Positions 18,540 through 28,396 of a DNA stretch of 64,000 nt are shown here, one piece after another; positions within the stretch are counted from its first letter, which is position 1; each line of letters starts with the position of its first letter. The translations under genes were made by a program, and so were the position numbers. The notes beneath the pieces are model-generated. The model was given only the letters and a program-made list of their open reading frames with translations, made no database searches and had not been told where the DNA came from. This DNA is from Bin80 sp965116685 (GTDB lineage: Bacteria > Bacteroidota > Rhodothermia > Rhodothermales > Bin80): positions 1,860,001-1,924,000 of the forward strand of contig OZ220707.1 in the NCBI GenBank assembly GCA_965116685.1. Reading direction: 5' to 3'.

Positions 18540-20309
18540 ATGAACCAAGTTGAACTAACAAACAAGAAGCTTCCCGAACTGAAGGAAATTGCCCGGCAAA
18601 CAGGTGTTGGGGGATGGCACGCTCTGCGTAAGCAGGAATTGATCCACTTCATTCTTGACCATCAGAACCCGAAAGCCGTTTCCGGGAACGGCGACCTTCC
18701 TCGTGACTCTCGGCAAAACGGGAGCGCCGTGACCGAAGACGGGAAGGTTTCTGCCCCACCTCGCCAAAACTCCGAAACGATCTCTGATCGCGAAACTTCT
18801 ACCCAACCCGCTCAAAAAAATCAAACGGTGGCTGCTTCGAACGCATCCCCTGATTCACAAAGCTCGGCTGGGGCTTTGGCTCCCAAACGAACCCATTTTC
18901 TTCGTGAAGAAAAGCCAAGAACAGGCAGAAAAAAACCGGGCAAACCTGTCGGGCCACATAGAAAATCCAAATCATCAAACAATTCCTATTCTGATCCAAT
19001 GTCGTCATCTCCACGCCACGACCCTGATGGAAGACCCCCAAGAGGAGGACGGCCGGGAGGGCGTTCCAAAAGACACGGCTCCCCGCGCCGCGGGCGAAAA
19101 GATCCCCGAATGTCTTCAAAGGACGATCGCCGCCGCCGCAGTCATGAGCCGAAACCACCCTTCATGGGACAGTTTGATCCGCGCAAACTTGACCCCGACA
19201 CGATGATTGAAAAGACCGGGGTCTTGGAAATTCTACCCGATGGGTATGGGTTTCTGCGATCACCGGATTATAATTATCTGCCCAGTCCAGAGGATATTTA
19301 TGTATCTCCCAGCCAAATCAAGCGGTTCAGTCTTCGGCTCGGAGATTCGGTGGATGGCGAAATCCGCCCACCGAAAGAAGGAGAGCGGTACTTTGCGCTT
19401 ATCCACGTTAAGAAAATCAACGGACAGGAGCTGGGCTCCCTGGATGAACGACAGAATTTTGACTATCTGACCCCTCTCTATCCCGATGAGGTCCTTCGCC
19501 TGGAAGCGCACAAACATGACATGTCCATGCGCGTTCTTGATCTTTTTGCTCCGATTGGGAAAGGGCAGCGGGGCCTTATTGTTGCTCAACCCAAAACAGG
19601 CAAAACCATTCTCCTGCAAAAGATTGCGAACGCAATCAGCACGAATCACCCAGAAGCACACCTGATCATCCTCCTGGTGGATGAACGACCAGAGGAAGTA
19701 ACGGACATGGAGCGACATGTAAAGGGGGAAGTGGTGGCATCCACTTTTGATCAGGAACCTTCACGACATGTGGAGGTCGCGAATATTGTGTTGGAGAAGG
19801 CAAAACGCCTCGTTGAAGCAAAGCAGGATGTAGTGATTCTTCTTGATTCCATTACCCGCTTGGCCCGTGCACACAATGCCGTGTGCCCGGATTCGGGACG
19901 TACAATTTCCGGGGGGCTGGATGCTACGGCATTGAGAGGACCGAAGCGTTTCTTTGGTGCTGCCCGCAATGTTGAAGAGGGCGGATCCCTGACCATTATC
20001 GGAACTGCCCTGATTGATACAGGAAGCCGCATGGATGAGGTGATCTTTGAAGAGTTTAAGGGAACGGGGAATATGGAATTGGTTTTGAACCGAGAAATGG
20101 CGGATCGTCGTATCTTCCCTGCAATCAATGTAGTCATGAGTGGAACCCGTCGGGAAGAACTGCTGATTCAGGAAGCACGCCTGGCCCGTATATGGATTCT
20201 GCGCAAGCTTCTGGCAGACATGGATCCAATCCAGGCAATGAACTTTCTGCTTGACCGGATGCGCTCTACCAAAAGCAATGATGAATTTTTGGTGACGATG
20301 AACTCCTAG
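18540..20309 (+). CDS. rho: Transcription termination factor Rho with disordered N-terminal insertion
   Basis: The 589-residue protein is an ATP-driven hexameric RNA translocase that ends transcription. Residues 1-45 form the Rho N-terminal helical domain (LTNKKLPELKEIARQTGVGG). Residues about 50-218 are a polar, Lys/Arg/Gly/Ser/Pro-rich low-complexity insertion (GGRPGGRSKRHG, RRGRKDPR). The OB-fold RNA-binding domain follows (GVLEILPDGYGFLRSPDYNY), then the ATPase core with Walker A QPKTGKT, Walker B VVILLDSITRLARAHN and the central-channel region SGGLDATALRGPKRFFGAAR. Long insertions of this kind are common in Rho of Bacteroidota and high-GC Gram-positives and can aid RNA binding. Confidence 0.96.
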   Translation: MNQVELTNKKLPELKEIARQTGVGGWHALRKQELIHFILDHQNPKAVSGNGDLPRDSRQNGSAVTEDGKVSAPPRQNSETISDRETSTQPAQKNQTVAASNASPDSQSSAGALAPKRTHFLREEKPRTGRKKPGKPVGPHRKSKSSNNSYSDPMSSSPRHDPDGRPPRGGRPGGRSKRHGSPRRGRKDPRMSSKDDRRRRSHEPKPPFMGQFDPRKLDPDTMIEKTGVLEILPDGYGFLRSPDYNYLPSPEDIYVSPSQIKRFSLRLGDSVDGEIRPPKEGERYFALIHVKKINGQELGSLDERQNFDYLTPLYPDEVLRLEAHKHDMSMRVLDLFAPIGKGQRGLIVAQPKTGKTILLQKIANAISTNHPEAHLIILLVDERPEEVTDMERHVKGEVVASTFDQEPSRHVEVANIVLEKAKRLVEAKQDVVILLDSITRLARAHNAVCPDSGRTISGGLDATALRGPKRFFGAARNVEEGGSLTIIGTALIDTGSRMDEVIFEEFKGTGNMELVLNREMADRRIFPAINVVMSGTRREELLIQEARLARIWILRKLLADMDPIQAMNFLLDRMRSTKSNDEFLVTMNS

Positions 20310-20351
20310 ATGGATTCTGTTATTGTTTTTTAGATAGAGCATCTCTGCCGG

Positions 20352-21095
20352 ATGCCGGCCTCTCCACTAATTCCTGTCGTCCTGTTTGATATGGATGGTG
20401 TGCTAGTCGATGTGTCTGGCTCCTATCGGCGTGTCATTGAAGAAACCGTCTACCACTTCACCGGGCGTGAGATCAGGCCAAAAACGATCCAGCGCTACAA
20501 GGACCGTGGAGGCTTCAATGACGACTGGGCGCTCACACACACGATTATTGGGGACTACGGGATGGAAGTGCCCTATGTACGTGTCATGGATGAGTTTCAG
20601 CGCCGCTACCGGGGAGAAGACTGGGATGGGTTCATTACCGAAGAACGACCCTTGATCCAAACCCGCACGCTGCAACAGCTGAAACAAGGCGGCCATGTTC
20701 TCGGAATTGTTACGGGTCGGCCCCGGGATGAGGCACGCTGGGCCTTGGATCGGTTCGGATGGCAGGAGTATTTTTCTCTTTTGGTTCCCCGCGAAAATCA
20801 AGATAATCGTGGAAAACCCGATCCCTTTCCGCTCTTGTATGCAATGGCAATTCTTCAAGGAGCTGGCTTACCGATCCAAGCCGACCTAACCGTCTACATT
20901 GGGGATTCGGTTGACGATATTTCTGCGGCAGGTGCAGCAGGTATGTTGGCGATTGGCTTCGTGCCTCCTTACCTGGATTCAGACGCGCATGCGCTCCTTT
21001 TGCATGAACATGGAGCAGATCTGGTCATGACAGATCTGGAACGCCTCCCGGAAAGAATAAATTCCCCTGGTGACTGGGCACCTGTAAAGCCATGA
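20352..21095 (+). CDS. HAD-superfamily hydrolase (phosphatase)
   Basis: The 247-residue protein has the HAD motifs in order: VVLFDMDGVLVD (nucleophile Asp and acid Asp), GIVTGRPRDEA (motif II Thr), KPDPFP (motif III Lys) and YIGDSVDDISAAGAAG (motif IV). It is a cytoplasmic phosphatase of the phosphoglycolate-phosphatase-like type with a helical cap; the substrate cannot be told. It lies 42 bp after rho in the same direction and may share its transcript. Confidence 0.88.
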   Translation: MPASPLIPVVLFDMDGVLVDVSGSYRRVIEETVYHFTGREIRPKTIQRYKDRGGFNDDWALTHTIIGDYGMEVPYVRVMDEFQRRYRGEDWDGFITEERPLIQTRTLQQLKQGGHVLGIVTGRPRDEARWALDRFGWQEYFSLLVPRENQDNRGKPDPFPLLYAMAILQGAGLPIQADLTVYIGDSVDDISAAGAAGMLAIGFVPPYLDSDAHALLLHEHGADLVMTDLERLPERINSPGDWAPVKP

Positions 21096-21224
21096 CCACA
21101 GGGAATGAATAAAAAAAATGGCATCGAAAACACCTGGGATTGTGTACGATGCCTTGCCTCCACTCACCGGAAGACATTTCTCATTACGGAAAGTTTTTCT
21201 GAAAGGTTTCGCTTTAAAAAGATT

Positions 21225-22626
21225 GGGGCTTCCCCTTTTTAAGTGGGTTCGGAGTCAGAACTGAGATGAACCACGATGCGATTGAATAGATTCGGAATGG
21301 ATTTCTTTATTTATTTTGGGTCTGTTTTTGGAGTTCAAATCAAATATTTCATTCACCATGAGTGTACGTATTCAAGATATCAATCGATTGTTAGGGATTC
21401 AGTCTCCGTGGGAAGTCTCGGAGATCAAGCAAGATGATGCAACGCAGCTGGCTGAGATCCATGTGATTTGTTCGGAGGGTTCGGTACTTCGCTGTCCTGA
21501 ATGTAACAAAGTTTGTCCTGGCTACGACCATCGTCTTCGGAAATGGCGTCATACGGATATCTGCGAGTATCAGACGAGTGTGGTTGCGAAAGTTCCTCGG
21601 GTGGAGTGTTCGGAGCATGGAATCAAGACGGTTTCGGTGCCCTGGGCGGATGAGCGCGTGCGTTTTACGACGGCATTTGAAGCGAAGGTCATTCACTGGT
21701 TGCTGGATACCACCAGTATTTCAACGGTGGCCTCCAGGATGGGAGTCAGTTGGACGATGATTGCCAACATTATGGAGCGTGCGGTAAATCGGGGACTGGA
21801 CCGCAGAAAAGACGAACCCATTGCCCATATCTGTGTCGATGAGACCTCTTATAAGAAAGGGCACAATTACATTACTGTGGTGTCCAATCCAGACACGGCC
21901 ACCGTGCTGTATGTCGGGGAGGGTCGGACAATGGCCAGTTTGAACGGGTATTATGGTGGACGTTCTGCGGAGCAGTTGGACGCCATTGAAAGCGTCAGTA
22001 TGGATATGTGGCCCGCGTATATCAGTGCCACGAAATTGTGGGTTCCCGGCGCGGATAAAAAGATTGCATTTGATCGTTTTCATGTGGCCAAATACATTGG
22101 AGATGCCGTGGATAAAGTCCGTCGGCAGGAGAACCGGGAATTGCGGAAAGAAGAAATCTACGATCTCACTGGAACCAAGTATGATTGGCTGACCAATCCG
22201 AAGAATATGTCGACGCGGCAAAAGAAACGATTCAACCAGTTAAAGACCAGTTCGCTGAAAACAGCTCGTGCGTGGGCCATCAAGGAATTGTCCCAGAAGT
22301 TATGGCATTATGTCCATCCCACATGGGCACTCAAAGGATGGAAACGATGGCTGTCCTGGGCCATGCGTTGCCAACTGGAACCGATGAAAAAAGCGGCGAA
22401 AACCATCAAGAATCATTTGTGGGGGATTATCAATGCAGTGGTCTTAAAGGTCAGCAATGGCCCCGCCGAGAGCATCAACAGTCGCATCAAATCCGTCAAA
22501 ATTCGTGCTCGTGGATTCCGAAACAAACAGCGGTTTACCAATGCAATCTACTTCTATCTCGGCGGACTGGATTTGTATCCAGTAGGCTTCCAAAATCATA
22601 CTACCCACACGTAAAAGCGAAGAGCC
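21225..22626 (+). mobile_element. Intact ISL3-family insertion sequence (1402 bp)
   Basis: The element is bounded by an 8-bp direct repeat AAAAGATT at 21217-21224 and 22627-22634, the duplication length expected for ISL3. The ends GGGGCTTCCCC and (rc) GGCTCTTCGC are imperfect inverted repeats. It separates the rho/HAD unit from proline dehydrogenase, its right end lying 33 bp before that gene's ATG. It is not the same element as the ISL3 relic near 5000. Confidence 0.93.
21358..22614 (+). CDS. ISL3-family transposase
   Basis: About 418 residues from ATG 21358. It has an N-terminal zinc-finger-like region (LRCPECNKVCPGYDHR), an HTH segment (TTSISTVASRMGVSWTMI), and a DDE domain with CVDETSYKKGHNYITVV, VSMDMWPAYI, DRFHVAKYIGDAVDKVRRQE and NGPAESINSRIKSVK (catalytic Glu). 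It ends in the family signature RARGFRNKQRFTNAIYF. The frame is intact, both ends and the 8-bp duplication are present, so it may be mobile. Confidence 0.95.
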   Translation: MSVRIQDINRLLGIQSPWEVSEIKQDDATQLAEIHVICSEGSVLRCPECNKVCPGYDHRLRKWRHTDICEYQTSVVAKVPRVECSEHGIKTVSVPWADERVRFTTAFEAKVIHWLLDTTSISTVASRMGVSWTMIANIMERAVNRGLDRRKDEPIAHICVDETSYKKGHNYITVVSNPDTATVLYVGEGRTMASLNGYYGGRSAEQLDAIESVSMDMWPAYISATKLWVPGADKKIAFDRFHVAKYIGDAVDKVRRQENRELRKEEIYDLTGTKYDWLTNPKNMSTRQKKRFNQLKTSSLKTARAWAIKELSQKLWHYVHPTWALKGWKRWLSWAMRCQLEPMKKAAKTIKNHLWGIINAVVLKVSNGPAESINSRIKSVKIRARGFRNKQRFTNAIYFYLGGLDLYPVGFQNHTTHT

Positions 22627-22659
22627 AAAAGATTTCACGTTCCATCAGATAGCCCTTCA

Positions 22660-23517
22660 ATGATTCGACTGCCTTTTGCCCTTGCCCGCGGGTTTGTAGC
22701 TGCCGAAACCCTTGATGACACAATCCCTGTGGTGAAGCAGCTCTGCAATAAAGGACTGCTTACGACAGTAGATCTACTGGGAGAGCATCTAATCCGTAGA
22801 GATCTCGCGTTGAAAAGCCGGGATGCCTATATACAATTGCTGCAGGCACTTGCTTTTGAGCCTGGCCTGGAGCGCAATATCTCCATCAAGCTCTCCATGA
22901 TCGGACAGGTCATTGACGAAGATTTCTGCGTTGAAAACCTTCGTGCACTCCTGGAGGAGGCAAAGCTTGTGAATGGATTTGTTCGGTTGGATATGGAAGG
23001 AAGTTCCGTCCTTGACTCAACGCTTCGCATTTTCGAATCCGTCTTTCCCGAGTATCGTGCACATGTAGGGATTGTACTGCAGGCATATCTGAAGCGGACC
23101 GTAGAGGATGTGGACCACATGTGTGACCTAGGGGCACGCGTCCGCCTTTGTAAGGGTGCCTACCGGGAGCCGGCGACGATTGCGTACCGACGCATGCCGG
23201 AAATCCGCACCCAATACATCGCTTGCATGCAGAAACTGCTTCAGCACGGACATTATCCCGCCATCGCCACCCACGATGATACGTTGATTGAAGCAACCAA
23301 GTCCTATGCCCGGGCGAAAGATATTGATCCGTCCCGGTTTGAATTTCAAATGTTGTATGGTCTACGCCAGAAGACGCAGGAGGACATTGTGCGTAAAGGA
23401 TACAACATGCGGATCTACGTGCCTTATGGGCGTATGTGGTTCCCCTACTATACGCGCCGGCTCCGGGAGCGCCCCGAAAACGTCACGTTTCTCTTACGCA
23501 CTATTTTCCGGGCCTGA
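22660..23517 (+). CDS. Proline dehydrogenase (monofunctional)
   Basis: The 285-residue protein is a TIM-barrel flavoenzyme oxidising proline to pyrroline-5-carboxylate and feeding electrons to quinone. Features are VRLDMEGS, VRLCKGAYREP (FAD and substrate binding), ATHDD, FQMLYGLR, and the C-terminal signature VPYGRMWFPYYTRRLRERP. The length fits the monofunctional Gram-positive/Bacteroidota type rather than the long PutA. The pyrroline-5-carboxylate dehydrogenase gene is not here. An ISL3 element ends 33 bp upstream, so the native promoter has been displaced and expression may depend on the IS end. The 3' end overlaps trxB (convergent) by 24 bases. Confidence 0.93.
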   Translation: MIRLPFALARGFVAAETLDDTIPVVKQLCNKGLLTTVDLLGEHLIRRDLALKSRDAYIQLLQALAFEPGLERNISIKLSMIGQVIDEDFCVENLRALLEEAKLVNGFVRLDMEGSSVLDSTLRIFESVFPEYRAHVGIVLQAYLKRTVEDVDHMCDLGARVRLCKGAYREPATIAYRRMPEIRTQYIACMQKLLQHGHYPAIATHDDTLIEATKSYARAKDIDPSRFEFQMLYGLRQKTQEDIVRKGYNMRIYVPYGRMWFPYYTRRLRERPENVTFLLRTIFRA

Positions 23518-24474
23518 CGCCAGAAAGCGCTCCGCATCTATGGCAGCCATGCACCCGGTCCCCGCTGCCGTGATCGCTTGCCGATAGATATGATCCTGTG
23601 CGTCTCCACACGCAAACACACCCGAAATATTGGTTCGAGTTGACCCTGGCAGGGGTTTGATATATCCCTGATCATCCATGTCCAACCAGGATGTGAAGAG
23701 CGCGGTATTCGGGGTGTGTCCGATTGCTACAAAGAATCCGCTGACCGGCAATTCTCTTTCCACTTGGTCCTTCACGTTCTTGAGCCGAACTCCTGTGACC
23801 TCATCCGCGCCCAAGATATCCGTGACAATTGTATTCCAGATGATCTCAATTTTAGGGTGATCCTTCACGCGTTGCTGCATGATCTTCGACGCGCGCAACT
23901 GATCGCGGCGATGCACCAACCAGATTTTTGATGCAAACCGCGTCAGGAATAACGATTCTTCCATCGCCGTGTCACCGCCTCCCACAATCGCCAAATCTAC
24001 ACCACGGAAAAACGCCCCATCACAAGTCGCACACGCAGATACGCCGCGCCCCAACAGACGTTTTTCATTCTCCAGTCCCAGGTAACGGGCCGAAGCGCCG
24101 GTCGCAACGATCAACGTGTCTGATAAAAGGCCTGTTTCATCATCTATCACGATTTTAAATGGACGCTCGGACAGGTCTATCTGGGTAACGGAGCCATACC
24201 GTGCTTGTGCTCCAAAACGCAACGCTTGCGCCTTGAAGTCTTCCATCATGGCAGGCCCGAGGACTCCATCCACATAGCCAGGATAATTTTCAACGTCCGT
24301 CGTTGTCGTAAGCTGTCCGCCGGGTTCAAGTCCTTCATAGACGATTGGGGCAAGATTTGCCCGGGCCGCATATAGTGCAGCCGTATAGCCTGCCGGACCG
24401 GAACCGATAATCACGACCCGCTGGTGCTCTGCTCCTTCAAACGAAATCTCCGGGGAGATCAATGTAGACGACAT
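23494..24474 (-). CDS. trxB: Thioredoxin reductase
   Basis: The 326-residue NADPH-dependent flavoprotein reduces thioredoxin. It has an FAD-binding loop VIIGSGPAGYTAALYAARAN near residue 22, the redox pair in SACATCDGAFF, an NADPH-binding GGGDTAMEE, and the C-terminal FAD motif ACGDAQDHIYRQAITAAGTG. It lies 124 bp downstream of trxA on the same strand, so enzyme and substrate are probably co-transcribed. Confidence 0.96.
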   Translation of the reverse strand: MSSTLISPEISFEGAEHQRVVIIGSGPAGYTAALYAARANLAPIVYEGLEPGGQLTTTTDVENYPGYVDGVLGPAMMEDFKAQALRFGAQARYGSVTQIDLSERPFKIVIDDETGLLSDTLIVATGASARYLGLENEKRLLGRGVSACATCDGAFFRGVDLAIVGGGDTAMEESLFLTRFASKIWLVHRRDQLRASKIMQQRVKDHPKIEIIWNTIVTDILGADEVTGVRLKNVKDQVERELPVSGFFVAIGHTPNTALFTSWLDMDDQGYIKPLPGSTRTNISGVFACGDAQDHIYRQAITAAGTGCMAAIDAERFLASGPENSA

Positions 24475-24598
24475 ATTTCCAAGTTAACGCCGAGGTTTAG
24501 GGGATCGCTTTGGCCAACGAACGTAGTGAGCCCGGTTTGTCCGCAAACCTGGAAAGCTGCTCTGCTTCAATGATCCGTCTTTTGCCAAGCCGGTGCGA

Positions 24599-24931
24599 TT
24601 ATGCAGGCTGTCCAACCAGTGCATCCAGCTTCTTCTGGAACTCCCGCTTGCTCGCTGAGCCGATCATCTGATCTCGCACTTCTCCTCCGACAAAAAAGAG
24701 CAGCGTGGGGATGGAGCGTACATTGTAATTCATTGCCGTCTTCGGGTTTGTGTCCACATCTACTTTCCCTACTTTCGCTCTGCCGGCATAGTCTGTAGCC
24801 AATTCTGCTACGATCGGAGCGATTGCGCGGCATGGTCCGCACCATGCAGCCCAAAAGTCAACCAGTACGGGAACGTCAGACTCCAAAACTTCTGTCTGAA
24901 AGTTGGCATCAGTCAGCTCAATAGCAGCCAT
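24599..24931 (-). CDS. trxA: Thioredoxin
   Basis: The 110-residue protein is the usual length, with active-site WCGPC at residues 30-34 inside LVDFWAAWCGPCRAI, the cis-Pro loop RSIPTLLFF and Lys/Asp positions of classical thioredoxin. It is a general cytoplasmic disulfide reductant. It sits between purL (68 bp upstream) and trxB (downstream), all on the minus strand. Confidence 0.97.
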   Translation of the reverse strand: MAAIELTDANFQTEVLESDVPVLVDFWAAWCGPCRAIAPIVAELATDYAGRAKVGKVDVDTNPKTAMNYNVRSIPTLLFFVGGEVRDQMIGSASKREFQKKLDALVGQPA

Positions 24932-24999
24932 AGATCTATGTTAAGTTTGATGGTTGATAGGATTTCTCTGTTGTACGCAAAACCGCTCTGCAAGTTGAG

Positions 25000-27279
25000 T
25001 TATGCCGCCACGCGCTCCATGTACTCGGCAATGCTTCCCAGATAGACCGATTTCATTGCATCCGATGAACAATGGACAACCTGCTGACCGCCTACCGTGA
25101 CCGAGAACTCTGGTTTTGATTGTACGGTGCCCAAACGGGTCCATTGTACCTCTGAATGCTCCCCTAGTATCGTTTGCATCCGCTCAACCTCTGACGCAGC
25201 TACCGAGAGGATGATCCGGGATTGTGCTTCACCAAACAGTAGTGCATCCAAGCGGAATTCTCCCTGTGGGGATAGGAGTATGTCTGCTCCCATTGCCTCT
25301 GTGAAAAGAACACATTCTGCCAGTGCTACCAGTAATCCCCCATCCGCAACATCGTGAGCACTTACGATGACTCCTTCCTGGATCAGTGCCAACCCGGCCG
25401 CCTGCACTGCATGCTCCTCGGCCAGGTCCATATGCGGAGCATCTCCGCAAATTTGCCCGTGAATACTGCTCAGGTATTCCGTGCCCCCGATTTCCTGATG
25501 CTGCGCACGAAAATTCCAACCTTTGGGACTCAGGAGATAGATGAGATCCCCTGCGTGACAAAATCCCGACTGTGTTGCGTGGGTTTCCACATCCTCTACC
25601 AGACCTAACATCCCGATAGTCGGGGTTGGGTATACCGCGCCCTCTGGATTCTCATTGTAGAACGAAACATTTCCTCCGGTCACCGGAGTGTTGAGCGTTT
25701 TACAGGCATCGCTCATGCCCCCGACGGCTTCCTTGAACGTCCAGTAAACCTCTGGCTTATATGGATTGCCAAAGTTGAGACAGTTTGTGATTGCCAGGGG
25801 TCGTCCTCCTGCACACACGACATTCCGTGCAGCTTCGGCGACGGCAATCTGGCCTCCTTTTCGTGGGTTCAGATAAATGTACCGTCCATTGCAGTCGGTT
25901 TTGACCGCCAACCCTTTTTTTGAGCCCTTAATCCGTACCACCGCTGCATCGCTGGCACCCGGGCCACCGACCGTCCCTGTCCGCACCATTGTATCATACT
26001 GCTCAAAGACCCACTGCTTGGATGCAATATTTGGGGCTCCAAGGAGACGTATCAATACAGATTCAACCTCGTGCACCTGCACATCCGCCAAGTCTGGAAG
26101 AATGGAGGTCGTATCCAGATATTTTGGGCGGCTGCTCTCCCGATGATAAATGGGAGCACCTCCTCCTAGGACGAGATGATCTGCCTCCACATCGGCGATC
26201 TGCTCCCCCTTATAATGCACCTGTACACGCCCGGTGTCCGTCACTTCTCCGATACAAACTGCATGCAAATCCCACTTCTCAAAAATACTTTGGAGCTGTT
26301 CTTCTTTTCGAGGCACACAAACCAGCAACATACGCTCCTGGCTCTCTGACAACATAATTTCGTAGGCTGTCATGTCTGGCTCCCTGACCGGCACATGATC
26401 CAGATTCAGCCGCATCCCTGCACCACCTTTTGCACTCATTTCACAGGAAGAGCAGGTAATCCCGGCTGCCCCCATATCCTGAATGCCGACCACCACTTCT
26501 GCGGCAAGTGCTTCCAGCGTCGCTTCAAGGAGAAGCTTTTCAGTGAAAGGATCTCCAACCTGAACACTTGGTCGTTTTTTCTCACTCTCTTCCGAGATTT
26601 CTTCTGATGCAAAGGTTGCACCGTGGATTCCGTCCCGACCGGTTGCCGAACCGACAATAAACACCTTGTTACCAGCCCCTTCTGCAATGGCGGATGCCGT
26701 CGCATCTGTTTTCACGATTCCTACGCTCATGGCATTGACCAACGGGTTTCCTTCATAAGCAGGATCGAAATATACCTCACCGGCCACCGTGGGGACACCG
26801 AATGAATTCCCATAATCTCCAATGCCGCGCACCACTCCATCAAACAGATATCGAACCCTATTGCGCTCAAGTGAGCCAAACCGCAGTGAGTTCAGTGCGC
26901 AGATCGGTCGCGCCCCCATGGTGAAGATATCCCGATGGATTCCTCCTACACCGGTCGCGGCTCCCTGATACGGTTCGACGGCCGAAGGGTGGTTATGGCT
27001 CTCAATCTTGAACGCAACCGCCAACCCATCCCCAATATCTACCAGTCCCGCATTTTCATCTCCTGCTCCTACTAGGAGTACCTCCCCTTCACGCGGAAGG
27101 GTCTTCAGTACGGCAATGGAGTTTTTGTAGGAGCAATGTTCACTCCACATGACAGAATAGATCCCGAGTTCCGTAATGGTAGGAACCCTTCCCAGCCGCT
27201 CCAAAATCCACTCGTACTCCTGCTCCGTGAGTCCATGCTCTGCCGCCAAATTTTCGTCAACAAGTATTTCGCCAGCCAT
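25000..27279 (-). CDS. purL: Phosphoribosylformylglycinamidine synthase subunit PurL (small type)
   Basis: About 759 residues, the length of the small PurL that works with separate PurQ and PurS rather than the 1300-residue fused form. It makes FGAM from FGAR, ATP and ammonia in purine synthesis. Motifs include MWSEHCSYKNS at the N-terminus, FKIESHNHPSAVEPYQGAAT, GGIHRDIFTMGARP, VGDPFTEKLLLEA and a second half with TGGNVSFYNE and SAHDVADGGL. ATG 27279 is preferred over the adjacent TTG. Confidence 0.96.
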   Translation of the reverse strand: MAGEILVDENLAAEHGLTEQEYEWILERLGRVPTITELGIYSVMWSEHCSYKNSIAVLKTLPREGEVLLVGAGDENAGLVDIGDGLAVAFKIESHNHPSAVEPYQGAATGVGGIHRDIFTMGARPICALNSLRFGSLERNRVRYLFDGVVRGIGDYGNSFGVPTVAGEVYFDPAYEGNPLVNAMSVGIVKTDATASAIAEGAGNKVFIVGSATGRDGIHGATFASEEISEESEKKRPSVQVGDPFTEKLLLEATLEALAAEVVVGIQDMGAAGITCSSCEMSAKGGAGMRLNLDHVPVREPDMTAYEIMLSESQERMLLVCVPRKEEQLQSIFEKWDLHAVCIGEVTDTGRVQVHYKGEQIADVEADHLVLGGGAPIYHRESSRPKYLDTTSILPDLADVQVHEVESVLIRLLGAPNIASKQWVFEQYDTMVRTGTVGGPGASDAAVVRIKGSKKGLAVKTDCNGRYIYLNPRKGGQIAVAEAARNVVCAGGRPLAITNCLNFGNPYKPEVYWTFKEAVGGMSDACKTLNTPVTGGNVSFYNENPEGAVYPTPTIGMLGLVEDVETHATQSGFCHAGDLIYLLSPKGWNFRAQHQEIGGTEYLSSIHGQICGDAPHMDLAEEHAVQAAGLALIQEGVIVSAHDVADGGLLVALAECVLFTEAMGADILLSPQGEFRLDALLFGEAQSRIILSVAASEVERMQTILGEHSEVQWTRLGTVQSKPEFSVTVGGQQVVHCSSDAMKSVYLGSIAEYMERVAA

Positions 27280-27512
27280 CAATGTTTTTCTTGTTTGATG
27301 AGGATTTTACCCTTATTCTGTCATAAGTTGCCCAATATGAGGGTTTCCGTAACCTAACCATAGTAGCGCTTTCCGTTTTTCATACATTCCAGGCATGTCT
27401 TTCCACTCACACAATCTACCCTACCACCATGACGAGATTTTTGTGCTACATCCGAAACTTACCGTTATCTCCACTGAATTGGATCCCCCGAGAGAATCTC
27501 CCTCGTACAGTT

Positions 27513-28388
27513 ATGTGGCCTTTTGTGTTTTGCTTTTTCCTTGTATCAATATTTGTTGGCTGTGATAGTAGTTCTGACTATGTCACTGAGGAATCACTTG
27601 AATATGAATATGTGGAACCAGATACTACAAAAATGGCAGCCTTGGAACTCGTAGAGGAGAAAAGTTCAATTAATGGCGAGCCACTCATTGAATTTATCTC
27701 GGAGCATAGCCTAATCAAACGATTCTCAACACTTGACGATTTCTATATTGCTGCGGAATTGGTAGCGGAGGAGGCAAGATTGATCGGCACCCCTATCCTC
27801 ATACACGAGGCTCTTCAAGAGTATCTGAGATTTGGACACACTATACCCCTTTCAGAACTCTCTCTTGTGAACCATGAAGGAAAAATTATCATCGGAGACA
27901 CGCTTTATAGCCTTCACGGAAACTCCTACTCAAAACGACACATTGACGGCAATTTAACCCATGATGTTGAACTCACTGAATTTGATCCAGTGGAGGAGAT
28001 TGCAGTTTATTTGACAACATTCATCCAAGCCAGAGATGTGTCACGTGTAACCGATGCATTAATTCCCCGCAAATCTGCTTCTGGGCTTAAAGGTGTTCAA
28101 GCTTCCTGCGGTATTCCTGACAATCTTGATTTTGCTCCAGGTGCATATATCGGAAAATCTGAGAATACCGCTATTTGTGTTTGGGACTTCACTTATCCAG
28201 GAATAAGAAATTCTGGCGCCGTAGGTTATTCCCCCAATGTTCCTGGGGCTGTTGCAATGTGGAATTCCTCTTACAGATCTTGGACTGGAGGCTCAAGAGG
28301 AGAAGCCTACACAGTTTTCTACAAATATCAGACCGTTGATGGTTCCTCTGAACTTCACCGTGTGAGATATGGTGATTTCTGCATATAG
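27513..28388 (+). CDS. Lipoprotein of unknown function
   Basis: From ATG 27513 (MWPFVFCFFLVSIFVGC) the protein has a hydrophobic signal and a lipobox ending in Cys, so it is a lipoprotein of about 290 residues. An ATG at 27429 would only add a poor leader. No domain is recognised. The middle is acidic and helical; the C-terminal third is aromatic and Gly-rich (CVWDFTYPGIRNSGAVGYSP). The last codons TTCTGCATATAG lie in a 20-bp sequence repeated 195 bp downstream. Base composition is more A/T-rich than the housekeeping genes, suggesting accessory origin. Confidence 0.7.
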   Translation: MWPFVFCFFLVSIFVGCDSSSDYVTEESLEYEYVEPDTTKMAALELVEEKSSINGEPLIEFISEHSLIKRFSTLDDFYIAAELVAEEARLIGTPILIHEALQEYLRFGHTIPLSELSLVNHEGKIIIGDTLYSLHGNSYSKRHIDGNLTHDVELTEFDPVEEIAVYLTTFIQARDVSRVTDALIPRKSASGLKGVQASCGIPDNLDFAPGAYIGKSENTAICVWDFTYPGIRNSGAVGYSPNVPGAVAMWNSSYRSWTGGSRGEAYTVFYKYQTVDGSSELHRVRYGDFCI

Positions 28389-28396
28389 GATATATT
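28377..28396 (+). repeat. 20-bp direct repeat, first copy
   Basis: TTCTGCATATAGGATATATT here, overlapping the stop codon of the lipoprotein gene, recurs exactly at 28572-28591. The 175 bp between the copies show no gene I recognise. The arrangement fits a small tandem duplication or excision scar around the gene end. Confidence 0.85.
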
